Source: Scatolibacter rhodanostii (lineage in GTDB: Bacteria > Bacillota > Clostridia > Oscillospirales > Acutalibacteraceae). Taken from it: DNA of 64,000 bases. The stretch spans positions 1-64,000 of the forward strand of contig NZ_FZLO01000001.1 in NCBI RefSeq assembly GCF_900197595.1. The letters are read 5' to 3'. Of the stretch, positions 44,701 to 53,599 are shown piece after piece. Numbering within the stretch: the stretch's first letter is position 1; each line of letters opens with the position of its first letter. The translations under genes were made by a program, and so were the position numbers. The notes under the pieces are model-generated. The model was not told the origin of the DNA and ran no database searches. It saw nothing but the letters and a program-made list of their open reading frames with translations.

Positions 44701-46107
44701 CAGAGCGGCGCACACCGTTATACCGAACAGCTTTTTGGCCGCGATAACGTGTATAAAGCAGGAACAATCTCCACGATTGCGGAGAAAACGGCAATTGGCT
44801 ATGTAAAAAAATATGCAGAAGAAAAAGGGACAACCTATCATAAGGCGGAAGAAAAACGGCTTGCCATGGGTTGTACGGGTATCAAACGAACGACCGGACA
44901 GCACCCTGGCGGCATGGTCGTTGTGCCAAAGGGCATGGAGGTCTATGACTTTTGCCCTGTTCAACGGCCAGCGAATGACCAGAAGTCTGATAACATTACG
45001 ACGCATTTCGATTTCCACTCCATTCATGACACGATTTGCAAGCTTGACGAGTTGGGACACGACGTGCCGACCATTTATCGCTACCTCAAAGACTATACCG
45101 GAATCGACGTGATGGAGGTTTCGATGAGTGACCCGGACGTTATGTCGTTATTCACATCGACAAAAGCATTGGGCGTTGCCCCAGAGGACATTGATTCCAA
45201 AACAGGTACATTTTCTTTGCCTGAAGTGGGTACTAGTTTTGTGCGTCAAATGCTTATGGATGCCCAGCCGAAAACTTTTTCTGACTTACTGCAAATTTCA
45301 GGCCTTTCTCACGGAACTGACGTATGGATTGGCAATGCGCAGGAACTCATCAAAGACGGCACTTGTCAAATTTCAGAGGTTATCGGTACACGTGATAGTA
45401 TTATGACGTACCTTATGTTAAAAGGTTTGCCGCCCAAAATGGCTTTTAAAATCATGGAGATTACTCGAAAAGGATTGGCGACAAAACTACTGACAGAAGA
45501 ACATATTCAAGCCATGAAAGACCATGATGTACCGCAGTGGTATATCGATTCTTGCTTTAAAATCAAGTATATGTTCCCTAAAGCGCATGCGGCTGCCTAT
45601 ATGATTGCTACCCTGCGGTTGGGTTGGTATAAAGTCCACCGCAAAGTAGAGTATTATGCGGCTTATTTCACAGTGCGTAGTGATGATTTTGACGGTGCAA
45701 CGGCAATTAAAGGCAAATCAGCTGTTTTTGCCCGCATGAAGATGATTGACAACAAAATCAAGAACCGTGAGGCCACTGCCAAAGAAGAGGGTGAATATGC
45801 GACCTTGCAGATTATCAATGAAATGCTGGCAAGGGGTATTGAACTTCTGCCTGTTGATATTTATAAATCGCACGCCAATAAATTTGTGGTCGAGGACGGC
45901 AAAATTCGCCTGCCCTTTTCCTCGCTTTCCGGTGTGGGAGAAGCAGCTGCTGTTGGTTTAATGGAGTCCTCCAAGACAGGCGGAGAATTTATTGCGATTG
46001 ATGATTTGCAGAGCCGAGCAAAAGTTTCGAGCGCTGTTATTGAAGCCTTGCGCGAAGTGGGTGCGCTCAAGGGTATGTCAGAGAGCAGTCAAGTTTCTTT
46101 CTTTTAA
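41761..46107 (+). CDS. polC: DNA polymerase III alpha subunit, Gram-positive type PolC
   Basis: PolC is the replicative polymerase with proofreading in low-GC Gram-positives. The protein is about 1448 residues. Order: N-terminal domain, OB-fold (about 230-325), PHP domain (from HLHTNMSD, about 341), DEDD exonuclease (FDIETTG about 433, HNAPFD, then HRASDDATV), a zinc finger (CPNC about 916 and CPHC), and the polymerase palm (PDIDLNFSGEY about 970). Fingers and a C-terminal domain end the chain. The TTG at 41761, behind GAGGG, gives the family start KKLGAFF. It is last in the dxr-rseP-ispG run. Confidence 0.97.
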   Translation: MKKLGAFFQNEIQNQKILQGILDGDIEAMSLQKQERILTMEVAFALFVDYLDLQKFCKLLESSSFQLKRAVIHPRFLPELLKEECFSSLFAALKEQDASLNGTFNGAGIQLKENKVTVELSHGGFDFLMAKKIDKKLSKLIEEWFAVSYEVEFSGRLNIEDGGESLIQRVKVAEEKKRREIQIEKMEVYESSLEEGPSRKKINFREGANLFPTILPETARPVLGNAIKAKQLVPLSDLSIDIGSTVVWGEIFDIGARETRDKRRKIYSIDITDYTGSVTLKIIQESNLCKALDTLKKGDAIMVRGDISYDKYDRENVMRPSAISKVQQIEVVDDALEKRVELHLHTNMSDLDGMTPAKELIMQAHHWGQKAIAITDHGVAQAFPEAMNTVEKIRKDGTDFKVIYGVEAYFVNDLVPAVFGTSRQPLDGDYISFDIETTGLSAKTERMTEIGAVRIQNGEITDTFNTFVDPEKAIPPKITELTGITDEMVAGAPKEAEALKAFMDFCGESAILVAHNAPFDTAFMKVAAERAGVAFPYTYIDSVPVCRSLLHDIKNYKLDTVAKYLKLKPFNHHRASDDATVLAEIFINLLQRLKDDCGAKVVDDINAALAGGDPKKLPTYHQIILVKNQVGLKNLYKLISAGHLEYYFRRPRTPKSLLNQLREGLLIGSACESGELFRAVVRGDSFDTLCKIAEYYDYLEIQPLGNNQFMTADGSTTIEQLKEFNRTIIRIGDKLGKLVVATGDVHFKDPKDANFRKIIMAGKGFKDADDQAPLYMRTTAEMLKEFEYLGKDKAFEVVVTNPNKIADMVDYVRPIPEGVFPPIIEGAEEQLIEITTKRTKEKYGNPLPTIVQERLDKELGSITKHGFSVLYMTAQKLVADSEEHGYLVGSRGSVGSSFVANMSGISEVNPLEPHYICPNCQHSEFITDGSYGSGFDLPPKNCPHCGTEYHRDGHTIPFETFLGFDGDKTPDIDLNFSGEYQSGAHRYTEQLFGRDNVYKAGTISTIAEKTAIGYVKKYAEEKGTTYHKAEEKRLAMGCTGIKRTTGQHPGGMVVVPKGMEVYDFCPVQRPANDQKSDNITTHFDFHSIHDTICKLDELGHDVPTIYRYLKDYTGIDVMEVSMSDPDVMSLFTSTKALGVAPEDIDSKTGTFSLPEVGTSFVRQMLMDAQPKTFSDLLQISGLSHGTDVWIGNAQELIKDGTCQISEVIGTRDSIMTYLMLKGLPPKMAFKIMEITRKGLATKLLTEEHIQAMKDHDVPQWYIDSCFKIKYMFPKAHAAAYMIATLRLGWYKVHRKVEYYAAYFTVRSDDFDGATAIKGKSAVFARMKMIDNKIKNREATAKEEGEYATLQIINEMLARGIELLPVDIYKSHANKFVVEDGKIRLPFSSLSGVGEAAAVGLMESSKTGGEFIAIDDLQSRAKVSSAVIEALREVGALKGMSESSQVSFF

Positions 46108-46152
46108 GGTAAAAGAGCTTTGTAGCTAAACAAAATAGGATTTGAGAAAGAC

Positions 46153-46181
46153 TTGACAAGATTCATTTATTGTAGTATTAT
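46153..46181 (+). promoter_or_regulatory. promoter of the histidine operon
   Basis: TTGACA (46153-46158), 17 bases, TATTAT (46176-46181). The leader of about 75 bases to hisZ has no T-box, no run of His codons and no attenuator hairpin that I can see. Confidence 0.8.
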
Positions 46182-46262
46182 GATAACACATTAGCGAGAT
46201 AAAGCGTATTGCTTTTACATAAAGAGTGATTGCCAAAATGAAAAGAAAGGCAAGTGTTATCG

Positions 46263-47471
46263 ATGAAAAATTTTAGCCGAATCACCCCCGAGGGGACAAA
46301 AGATATACTTTTTGAAGAATGCAAAGCCAGAAGAGAGACAGAGCGCCGCTTGGCCTCTGTCTTTTTGCGCCGTGGCTACCATGAGGTGCTTACTCCCGGT
46401 ATTGAATTTTTTGATTTATTCACATTGCCCGGTGCGGCTTTGGCGCAGAGTGATATGTATAAAATGACAGATAACAATGGCAGATTAATGGTTCTGCGAC
46501 CTGATTCTACCTTGCCAATTGCTAGAATGACAGCTTCTAGACTGCAAAACTCCGCATACCCAATTCGCTTATTCTATAACCAATCCGTTTATCGTAACTG
46601 CCCTGATTTGTCTGGAAGAAACACCGAACTGCCCCAAATGGGCATTGAACTGTTAGGGGCAAAGGGGCTTCGCGCCGATTTAGAAGTCATCTCGGTGGCT
46701 GTTCAAGCACTTGCCAGCTGTTCCAAACAGTTCCGAATTGAAATCGGGCATGCTAAATTATTCAGCTATTTTGCCGATAAGCTTCCTGTTTCTGAAGAAA
46801 TCAAGGAGAATATTCGAGGTCAAATTGAATCAAAAAATTATGGAGCTCTAAACGAAATTTTAAGTCAACTCGAACCAAGTACAGAACTAGAAGCGATTAA
46901 AAAGCTCCCTTCTTTGTTTGGTGGAGCAGAAGCCTTGCAAGCGGCAGAAGAATATTGCAGCGATGAAGAAACTAGACAAATGCTTATGGAAATGAAGAAA
47001 CTTTATACTGCGTTGGCTGATTTTGGGCTAGGCGAGCGTATCATCGTCGATTTAGGCCTTGTGCAGAGCAACGATTACTATACGGGAGCGGTATTCAGCG
47101 CCTATGTAGAAGAATCAGGTGATGCTGTGCTTGTGGGCGGTCGCTATGACACCTTACTTGAAAAATTTGACCATCCCATGCCGGCTATTGGTTTTTGTAT
47201 TGACACAGCTGTACTTGCTAAGATTCTGCCGAAAAACGGGGATATGGCAGAGGAAATAAATGATTTAATCATCGTGCACAGTGAAAAAGGGTTTGAAATT
47301 GAAGGGCAAAAAAAGGTTGATTTTTATAACAATCAAGGTGTAACCTGTGAAAGTTCTGTGTGTGAAAAACGAGAAGAAACCTTACTCTACGCAAAAAGTA
47401 GAGGAGCGACCAAAGTGGTTGTGGTAGGGAATGTAACAGAAGAAATCGACATAGGGGAGGCACAAGCATGA
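46263..47471 (+). CDS. hisZ: ATP phosphoribosyltransferase regulatory subunit HisZ
   Basis: HisZ is a paralogue of histidyl-tRNA synthetase that has lost aminoacylation and activates the short HisG. The protein is 402 residues. It has a class II core: TPEGTKDILFEE, VLTPGIEFFDLF (motif 1 area), MLRPDSTLPIARM-like VLRPDSTLPIARM (motif 2), and VGGRYDTLLEKF (motif 3 area). A short anticodon-domain-like tail follows. ATG 46263 was chosen; a GTG lies nine bases upstream. It overlaps hisG by 4 bases (ATGA), fitting their heteromeric complex. Confidence 0.93.
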   Translation: MKNFSRITPEGTKDILFEECKARRETERRLASVFLRRGYHEVLTPGIEFFDLFTLPGAALAQSDMYKMTDNNGRLMVLRPDSTLPIARMTASRLQNSAYPIRLFYNQSVYRNCPDLSGRNTELPQMGIELLGAKGLRADLEVISVAVQALASCSKQFRIEIGHAKLFSYFADKLPVSEEIKENIRGQIESKNYGALNEILSQLEPSTELEAIKKLPSLFGGAEALQAAEEYCSDEETRQMLMEMKKLYTALADFGLGERIIVDLGLVQSNDYYTGAVFSAYVEESGDAVLVGGRYDTLLEKFDHPMPAIGFCIDTAVLAKILPKNGDMAEEINDLIIVHSEKGFEIEGQKKVDFYNNQGVTCESSVCEKREETLLYAKSRGATKVVVVGNVTEEIDIGEAQA

Positions 47472-48106
47472 AACCGCTCAGAATTACACTGACAAAAGGT
47501 CGATTGGAGAAAAATACAGTTAAACTGCTTGAAAAAGCAGGGTTTGATTGTACCGCTGTGAAAGAAAAAGGCAGAAAGCTGATTCTCCCTCTGGCAGACG
47601 GCAAAATGGAGATTGTGCTGGCAAAAGCAGCAGATGTAATTACGTATGTCGAGCACGGTGTGTGTGATGTTGGCGTTGTCGGCAAAGATACCATTATGGA
47701 AAACGGCAGCCGCTTTTTCGAGATTTTAGATTTAGGTTTTGGTAGATGCTGCTTTGCTGTTGCTGCTCCAAAAAACAGCAATTTTTACAGCGGTTATAGC
47801 GCCAAGCGGATTGCCTCTAAATATCCCAATGTGACAAAGCGATTTTTCGAAAGCAAATCAATGGATATCAATGTTGTGAAAATTGAGGGTTCGGTTGAAT
47901 TAGCACCCCTTTTGGGTCTTTCTGATGCGATTGTTGATATTGTGGAGACAGGGGAAACGTTAAGAGAAAATGGATTAGAAGTTGTGGAAGAAATTGCACA
48001 GATTTCGGCAAGGCTAATTGTCAACACGGCGAGCATGAAGCTTCGAAAAGACGAGATTGAAACGCTGGCGTCACAATTAAAAGCGGTTATTGAACAAGAA
48101 GATTGA
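47468..48106 (+). CDS. hisG: ATP phosphoribosyltransferase catalytic subunit, short form
   Basis: HisG catalyses the first step of histidine synthesis, joining ATP and PRPP. At 212 residues this is the short form lacking the C-terminal ACT-like regulatory domain, and it therefore needs HisZ, which is encoded immediately upstream. Visible blocks are LRITLTKGRLEKNTVKLLE, GVCDVGVVGKDTIME and the PRPP-binding-like SDAIVDIVETGETLRENGL. Translation is coupled to hisZ through the ATGA overlap. Confidence 0.96.
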   Translation: MKPLRITLTKGRLEKNTVKLLEKAGFDCTAVKEKGRKLILPLADGKMEIVLAKAADVITYVEHGVCDVGVVGKDTIMENGSRFFEILDLGFGRCCFAVAAPKNSNFYSGYSAKRIASKYPNVTKRFFESKSMDINVVKIEGSVELAPLLGLSDAIVDIVETGETLRENGLEVVEEIAQISARLIVNTASMKLRKDEIETLASQLKAVIEQED

Positions 48107-48136
48107 AACGGACACAAGTTCGGGAAAGAGGCAGTT

Positions 48137-49429
48137 ATGATTCGGATTGTAAAGGGAAATCAGGCAGTTTGCGCACAGTTTGTGAAAGAACTCAAGGAAC
48201 GTGTCCACGAAAATGATAGAAGAGCCGATTCAGCTGTCGCTGAAATCATCGAAAATGTCCGTCAAAATGGCGACACTGCAATCCGGCAGTATGCCGAGAA
48301 ATTTGATGGCTGGTGTCCTGAATCGTTAGAGCTTTCGATTGAAGAAGCCAAAGAGATGATGAAAGAATGTAATCCGAAATTCTTGGCAGCGCTAGAAAGG
48401 GCAGCTGAAAATATTCGTAATTTTCATATGCGGCAAAAACAACAGAGCCGAATTGACACAACTCCTGAAGGAATCATAATGGGGCAGCGTGTCAGGGGAT
48501 TGAAGCGTGTGGGTGTGTATGTGCCGGGTGGTACAGCAGCGTATCCGTCGTCGGTGTTGATGAACACAATTCCGGCAAAAGTTGCGGAAGTGGGAGAAAT
48601 CGTCATGGTGACACCACCGGGACGAAATGGTGCGCCTGACCCTAATATTATGGCAGCTGCTGTCATTGCTGGTGCAGACAGAATTTTCTTAATTGGCGGC
48701 GCACAGGCAGTTGCCGGACTAGCTTTTGGCACAGAAAGTATCCCTCGGGTGGATAAAATCGTTGGCCCTGGCAATATTTTTGTTGCCACGGCGAAAAAAC
48801 AACTCTATGGCACCGTAGATATTGACATGATTGCCGGACCGAGTGAAATTCTTGTGATGGCTGACAAAACGGCAAAACCAAATTATTTAGCGGCAGATTT
48901 AATGAGCCAAGCAGAACATGACGTGATGGCATCTGCCATTTTACTCACTACTTCTGAAAAAGTTGCAAAAGAAACAGCAGAAGAAATCGAAAAACAGATG
49001 CAGAATCTTAGCCGAAAAGAGATTATTGAAAAATCGATACAAGATTTTGGTGCAATTTTAGTTTGCGAGAACAAGGAGCAGATGATAGAGTTTGCTAACG
49101 AGTTGGCCCCTGAGCATTTAGAGGTATGTTGTGAAAACCCGTTCGAATATATTGGTAAGCTTGATAATGCCGGTTCTCTTTTCTTGGGGAATTACTCACC
49201 TGAACCACTGGGTGATTATTATGCCGGAGCAAACCATGTTTTACCGACGAGCGGAACAGCAAGGTTCTTTTCTCCGCTATCGGTGGACACCTTCCTGAAA
49301 AAAGAAAGCTTTATTTATTACCCCAAAAATGAACTGCTGAAAGCGGCAGATGATATTATTTGTCTGGCAGAGATAGAAGAACTTACGGCACATGCGAATG
49401 CGATTGCGATACGTAAAGAAATGAACTAA
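48137..49429 (+). CDS. hisD: histidinol dehydrogenase
   Basis: HisD performs the last two oxidations, from L-histidinol to L-histidine, with NAD and zinc. The protein is 430 residues. Conserved blocks are RVGVYVPGGTAAYPSSVLM, VDKIVGPGNIFVATAKK, DMIAGPSEILV, DLMSQAEHD and the catalytic region AGSLFLGNYSPEPLGDYYAG then NHVLPTSGTARF. It follows hisG by 30 bases. Confidence 0.97.
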   Translation: MIRIVKGNQAVCAQFVKELKERVHENDRRADSAVAEIIENVRQNGDTAIRQYAEKFDGWCPESLELSIEEAKEMMKECNPKFLAALERAAENIRNFHMRQKQQSRIDTTPEGIIMGQRVRGLKRVGVYVPGGTAAYPSSVLMNTIPAKVAEVGEIVMVTPPGRNGAPDPNIMAAAVIAGADRIFLIGGAQAVAGLAFGTESIPRVDKIVGPGNIFVATAKKQLYGTVDIDMIAGPSEILVMADKTAKPNYLAADLMSQAEHDVMASAILLTTSEKVAKETAEEIEKQMQNLSRKEIIEKSIQDFGAILVCENKEQMIEFANELAPEHLEVCCENPFEYIGKLDNAGSLFLGNYSPEPLGDYYAGANHVLPTSGTARFFSPLSVDTFLKKESFIYYPKNELLKAADDIICLAEIEELTAHANAIAIRKEMN

Positions 49430-49473
49430 GCGGAAAAGTCGTTTGGAATGAGGCAAATGAAAGGAAGAGTAAA

Positions 49474-50520
49474 ATGGAATGGAACAGCAAAATTGGCGCA
49501 CTTGAGCCATATAATCCTAATACACAACCTTGCGAAATTTATTTAAATGCAAATGAGTCATTTCTCAAGCTTCCTCAGGAAATTGTGGATGAAATGGCCA
49601 GAAAGATACAAAAAATTCCTTTGAATCGCTACCCTGACCCTATGGCAGCGGAAGTATGCCGCACATTTGCCGAATACTATGGAATTCGCTTGCAAGATGT
49701 GACGGCAGGAAATGGTTCTGACGAGCTGATTTCTGTAATCTTTTCTATTTTTTTGGAAAAAGGCGACCGCTTTGCAACCCTTGCACCCGATTTTTCAATG
49801 TATTCTTTTTATGGGCAGCTGGCGCAAGCAGAAGAAGTAAGAATTTTGAAAGATAAAAACTTCCAATTGGATATTGACAGCGTGATTGAAACCTGTAACA
49901 ATAGGGATGTTAAGCTTTTGATTTTCAGCAACCCCTGTAACCCCACCTCTTTGGGCATTTCCAAAGAAGAGGTCAGGCGGCTAATTCAAAGCGTAAAAGC
50001 GCTTGTCGTGTTGGATGAAGCCTATATGGATTTTTGGGATCAAAGCCTGTTAGGGGAATATGAAGGCTATGACAATCTCATCATCTTGAGAACTTGCTCT
50101 AAAGCGTTTGCTTTGGCAGGACTTCGTCTTGGTTTTGCCGTGGCATCAAAAGAGATTACTTCTATTTTAAAAGCGGCTAAATCGCCATATAATGTGAACG
50201 CCATGACGCAAAAATTAGCCTCTGTTGTATTAAGTCATCAAAACAAGCTTAACAACGCAATTCAAACGATTGTGGCTTCAAAAGAAAGTCTTTATGAGGA
50301 ATTACTGGCTGTTCAAAAACAGGGTGCCTCGTTTGAAGTGCTAGAGAGTTGTACGAACTTTGTATCACTCGTGACACAGAACCCACAAGAGCTGACAGAT
50401 TTCATTGCCAAAAAAGAGATTGCTGTGCGTTTGACAGCAGGACTTGTGAGAATTACATGTGGGAATCCGGCAGAAAATGAAGCGGTTGTATCGGCAATTC
50501 GAGAATATTATCAGCAGTGA
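49474..50520 (+). CDS. hisC: histidinol-phosphate aminotransferase
   Basis: HisC transfers an amino group from glutamate to imidazole acetol phosphate. It is a 348-residue PLP fold type I enzyme. NPCNPTSLG and VLDEAYMDF are cofactor-region motifs, and the PLP lysine lies in LRTCSKAFALAGLRLG. The ribosome site GGAAGAG precedes the ATG. It lies between hisD and hisB. Confidence 0.95.
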   Translation: MEWNSKIGALEPYNPNTQPCEIYLNANESFLKLPQEIVDEMARKIQKIPLNRYPDPMAAEVCRTFAEYYGIRLQDVTAGNGSDELISVIFSIFLEKGDRFATLAPDFSMYSFYGQLAQAEEVRILKDKNFQLDIDSVIETCNNRDVKLLIFSNPCNPTSLGISKEEVRRLIQSVKALVVLDEAYMDFWDQSLLGEYEGYDNLIILRTCSKAFALAGLRLGFAVASKEITSILKAAKSPYNVNAMTQKLASVVLSHQNKLNNAIQTIVASKESLYEELLAVQKQGASFEVLESCTNFVSLVTQNPQELTDFIAKKEIAVRLTAGLVRITCGNPAENEAVVSAIREYYQQ

Positions 50521-50541
50521 TGGGCAGAAAGAGGGGATAAG

Positions 50542-51123
50542 ATGAATCGGCAGGCGCAAATTGAGCGTGAAACCAAAGAAACGCAAGTGTATATTGACCT
50601 TTGCTTAGACGGCGGCGAAATTGAGGTTTCGACAGGTGTGGGATTTTTTGACCATATGCTGACAGCGTTTGCAGTACACGGCGGCTTTGGGCTGATTGTC
50701 AAAACAGTGGGAGATTGGCATGTAGACTGCCACCATACAGTAGAGGATACCGGCATTGTACTGGGGCAGGCTTTGGGGCAAGCTTTAGCAGATAAAGGCG
50801 GCATTGCACGCTATGGTTCATTTTTTGTCCCAATGGATGAAGCTTTGGGCTTTGCCAGTTTAGATATCAGCGGGCGTCCTTTTTTGGTGTTTCAAGCAGA
50901 ATTTCCACAAGAAAAAGTGGGCGATTTTGATACCTGTATGACAGAAGAGTTTTTTCGAGCCTTTGCTTTCAATGCAGGGATAACCTTGCATTTGGGGTGC
51001 AAATATGGTAAGAATTCTCATCATATGATTGAAGCATTATTTAAGGCCACAGGTCATGCACTGAAAGAAGCAGTGAGCTTGACAGGAGATGACAATATTC
51101 TTTCTTCAAAAGGAGTATTGTAG
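50542..51123 (+). CDS. hisB: imidazoleglycerol-phosphate dehydratase
   Basis: HisB dehydrates imidazole glycerol phosphate to imidazole acetol phosphate, using Mn. The 193-residue protein is the monofunctional form without the N-terminal phosphatase of enterobacteria, so the phosphatase step must be coded elsewhere. Metal-binding motifs are FFDHMLTAFAVHG, DCHHTVEDTGI and GKNSHHMIEALFKATGHAL. A 136-base AT-rich gap without recognisable signals follows it. Confidence 0.97.
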   Translation: MNRQAQIERETKETQVYIDLCLDGGEIEVSTGVGFFDHMLTAFAVHGGFGLIVKTVGDWHVDCHHTVEDTGIVLGQALGQALADKGGIARYGSFFVPMDEALGFASLDISGRPFLVFQAEFPQEKVGDFDTCMTEEFFRAFAFNAGITLHLGCKYGKNSHHMIEALFKATGHALKEAVSLTGDDNILSSKGVL

Positions 51124-51259
51124 AATAAAATGAGAGAAAATATACTTTGAAATGAAATTTGTGCTGTTTGAATGATGGAAGATAGAAGAAAAAACTGTTG
51201 AAAAAGAGAAACAGTACATAAACCGCAATTTGGCGGAAGAAAGGAACGGGCATTTATAC

Positions 51260-52333
51260 ATGATTATTTTACCGGCAATTGATTTAAAAGATGGGCAGTG
51301 TGTCCGACTATTTCAAGGAGATTATGCCACAGCTGAAGTGGTGGCGAATGATCCTGTGCAGACAGCAAAAGCTTTTGAGAGACAAGGCGCCAGATGGCTG
51401 CATATGGTTGATTTAGACGGTGCCAAAAGCAGACGTCCTTGTAACCATGAAGTGATTTTTGACGTCAGAAAAAATACAGATATGCAGATTGAGATTGGCG
51501 GGGGTATCCGTGATATGGATACCGTTGAGTTTTATCTTGATGGCGGCATCGACCGTGTTATTCTTGGGTCAGCAGCCTTGCATGACCCTGATTTTGTGCA
51601 ACGTGCCATTGATAAGCACGGCAAAAAAATTGCAGTCGGGATTGATGCACTGGGCGGCAAGGTGGCGGCAGACGGTTGGCTTGACAAGAGTGAAGTAGAC
51701 TATCTCGAACTTGCCAAAAAAATTGACCGCATGGGAGCCAGCTATATTATCTTCACAGATATTAGCAAAGACGGCACGTTAAATGGCCCGAACTTGGCGA
51801 TGCTTGATAAAATCAACAATTCAGTTAAGACGAATATCATCGCAAGCGGCGGTGTCAGTACGATTATGGATATTATCAGTTTGCATGACTTAGGACTATA
51901 TGGTGCGATTGTCGGCAAATCGGTTTATTCAAAGACCATGGATTTATCTTCTGCCATTGTTTTGGCACAGCGAATTACATTAAAGCACCCCAAAAATCGC
52001 ACTGAAGTGGAAGACAACTTAGACCGCTATTTTACTAAATCTGAATTAATTCCGGCTATTATACAGGATGTAGATACAAAGCAGGTGCTGATGATGGCTT
52101 ATATGAACCGTGAATCCTTTGAGAAATCTATGAAAACAGGGCAGACATGGTTCTATAGCAGAAGTCGTAATCAACTCTGGCATAAGGGCGAAACTTCAGG
52201 TAATACACAGCAAATTATCAGCGTGACGGCAGACTGCGACGATGATACTTTGTTGATTCAGGTCAAACCAAAAGGCCCTGCTTGCCACACAGGCAAAACA
52301 AGCTGTTTCTTTAAAGAAATCGGTTTATTCTGA
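51260..52333 (+). CDS. HisA-HisI fusion: ProFAR isomerase plus phosphoribosyl-AMP cyclohydrolase
   Basis: One continuous frame of about 357 residues holds two enzymes. Residues 1-240 are HisA, a TIM barrel with catalytic Asp in [16 protein letters not shown] and [15 protein letters not shown], which isomerises ProFAR to PRFAR. Residues about 255-357 are HisI, which opens the PR-AMP ring: [21 protein letters not shown], then DCDDDTLL and [13 protein letters not shown], with the metal Asp and Cys residues present. HisI normally stands alone or is fused to HisE; fusion to HisA is unusual. ATG 51260 gives the HisA start; AAGGAA lies 13 bases upstream. Confidence 0.93.
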   Translation: MIILPAIDLKDGQCVRLFQGDYATAEVVANDPVQTAKAFERQGARWLHMVDLDGAKSRRPCNHEVIFDVRKNTDMQIEIGGGIRDMDTVEFYLDGGIDRVILGSAALHDPDFVQRAIDKHGKKIAVGIDALGGKVAADGWLDKSEVDYLELAKKIDRMGASYIIFTDISKDGTLNGPNLAMLDKINNSVKTNIIASGGVSTIMDIISLHDLGLYGAIVGKSVYSKTMDLSSAIVLAQRITLKHPKNRTEVEDNLDRYFTKSELIPAIIQDVDTKQVLMMAYMNRESFEKSMKTGQTWFYSRSRNQLWHKGETSGNTQQIISVTADCDDDTLLIQVKPKGPACHTGKTSCFFKEIGLF

Positions 52334-52438
52334 GTGCCAATGTAAGAAGATAATAAATCTATTTAGAAGTCTATTTTTCAAAATGCGAGAATTTGCTTTT
52401 GAAAAAGGACTTTCTTTTCCTAAAAGGAGGAATTAACC

Positions 52439-52765
52439 ATGACAGATGTTTTAGAGGAACTATATCAAACCGTTTTATCTCGAAAAGAAAATCAAGTAGA
52501 GGGTTCTTATACCTGCTATCTATTTGAAAAAGGAATAGACAAGATTCTAAAAAAATGTGGGGAAGAGTGCAGTGAAGTTATTATCGCCGCTAAAAATGGG
52601 GATAATGAAGAAACCGTGCTTGAAATCAGCGATTTACTGTATCATTTGGTGGTGCTGATGGCAAATGAAGGCATTTCTTATGAAGCGGTGCAGGCCGAAC
52701 TAAGCAAGAGAAGTGAAAAGGCAGGCAATCTCAAACAATTTCATCAGGTGGATAAAAACTCATGA
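52439..52765 (+). CDS. hisE: phosphoribosyl-ATP pyrophosphatase
   Basis: HisE hydrolyses PR-ATP to PR-AMP, the step just before HisI. The protein is 108 residues of the MazG-like all-alpha fold. GSYTCYLFEKGIDKILKKCGEECSEVIIAAKN and ISDLLYHLVVLM contain the metal-binding EExxE/ExxD residues. An AAAAGGAGG site is upstream. It is separate from HisI and overlaps the following methyltransferase by 4 bases (ATGA). Confidence 0.96.
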   Translation: MTDVLEELYQTVLSRKENQVEGSYTCYLFEKGIDKILKKCGEECSEVIIAAKNGDNEETVLEISDLLYHLVVLMANEGISYEAVQAELSKRSEKAGNLKQFHQVDKNS

Positions 52766-53517
52766 GCGATGACTTGATTACCTATTGGAAAAGGGAAGAA
52801 CAAGCCGCTTTTGCAGGTTGGGATTTTTCTCATCTGGAGGGGAGATATGCTGAAGGTAAGCCGCCTTGGGATTATCGGGAAAAAGTAAAAGCGTTCTTAA
52901 AACCACAGACAAGACTATTGGATATGGACACGGGAGCAGGTGAATTTTTACTTTCTCTGCGCCACCCTTATGCTTTAACGAGTGTAACCGAGAGCTATCC
53001 TCCTAATGTTGAACTGTGCCAAAAGAGACTGACCCCACTTGGTATAACCGTTGCCGCCGTGGAGGGAACAGCGAAACTTCCCTTTGAGGAGAGTTCGTTT
53101 GACGTGGTTATCAATCGTCATGGCTCTTATGACATTAAAGAACTCAAAAGGATATTAAAGCCAAATGGCTTTTTCATTACGCAACAGGTAGGTAGTAGCA
53201 ATAATCGAGAGCTTTCGTCTTATTTGTGTCCTGATTTCATGCCGACGAGTTTCACGCATAATCTTGAAAATGAGTCAAAGCGCTTTGCTGATGCAGGATT
53301 TAGACTAATGTATCAAAATCAGAGCTACCAAAAAACAGTTTTTACGGAGGTAGGAGCACTTTGCTATTATGCCAAACAAATTCCTTGGGAATTCCCTGAG
53401 TTTTCAGTCAATGCGGCACAGGAAAAACTCTTAAAACTCCATGAATTGTGCGAGCAAGAAGGAAAGATAGAATCTACTGCACATCGTTTTATGATTGTTG
53501 CCAAAAATCATAAATAG
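52762..53517 (+). CDS. class I SAM-dependent methyltransferase in the his operon
   Basis: This 251-residue protein has a SAM-binding motif, LLDMDTGAGEFLLSL, a second motif near FEESSFDVVINRHGSYD, and LKRILKPNGFFITQQVG, all typical of the Methyltransf_11/25 class. Its substrate cannot be deduced. It is translationally coupled to hisE through an ATGA overlap, so it belongs to the his transcript. It is not a phosphatase and so does not supply the missing histidinol-phosphate phosphatase step. A terminator-like hairpin follows. Confidence 0.85.
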   Translation: MSDDLITYWKREEQAAFAGWDFSHLEGRYAEGKPPWDYREKVKAFLKPQTRLLDMDTGAGEFLLSLRHPYALTSVTESYPPNVELCQKRLTPLGITVAAVEGTAKLPFEESSFDVVINRHGSYDIKELKRILKPNGFFITQQVGSSNNRELSSYLCPDFMPTSFTHNLENESKRFADAGFRLMYQNQSYQKTVFTEVGALCYYAKQIPWEFPEFSVNAAQEKLLKLHELCEQEGKIESTAHRFMIVAKNHK

Positions 53518-53554
53518 TGACAGTTATTTGCAATAAAAGCATAGAAATAGAAAG

Positions 53555-53590
53555 AACCTCCGGCCCATATAAGAGCAGGAGGTTTTGTGA
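53555..53590. terminator. terminator between the his operon and the superoxide reductase gene
   Basis: AACCTCC (53555-53561) pairs with GGAGGTT (53578-53584). T-rich sequence on both sides allows termination from either direction. Confidence 0.65.
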
Positions 53591-53599
53591 AATGTAAAA

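Noticed and set aside
46182-46262. Possible T-box or his leader peptide before hisZ
   Set aside because: The leader is only about 75 bases, with no specifier hairpin, no AGGGTGGNACC-type antiterminator bulge and no run of His codons.
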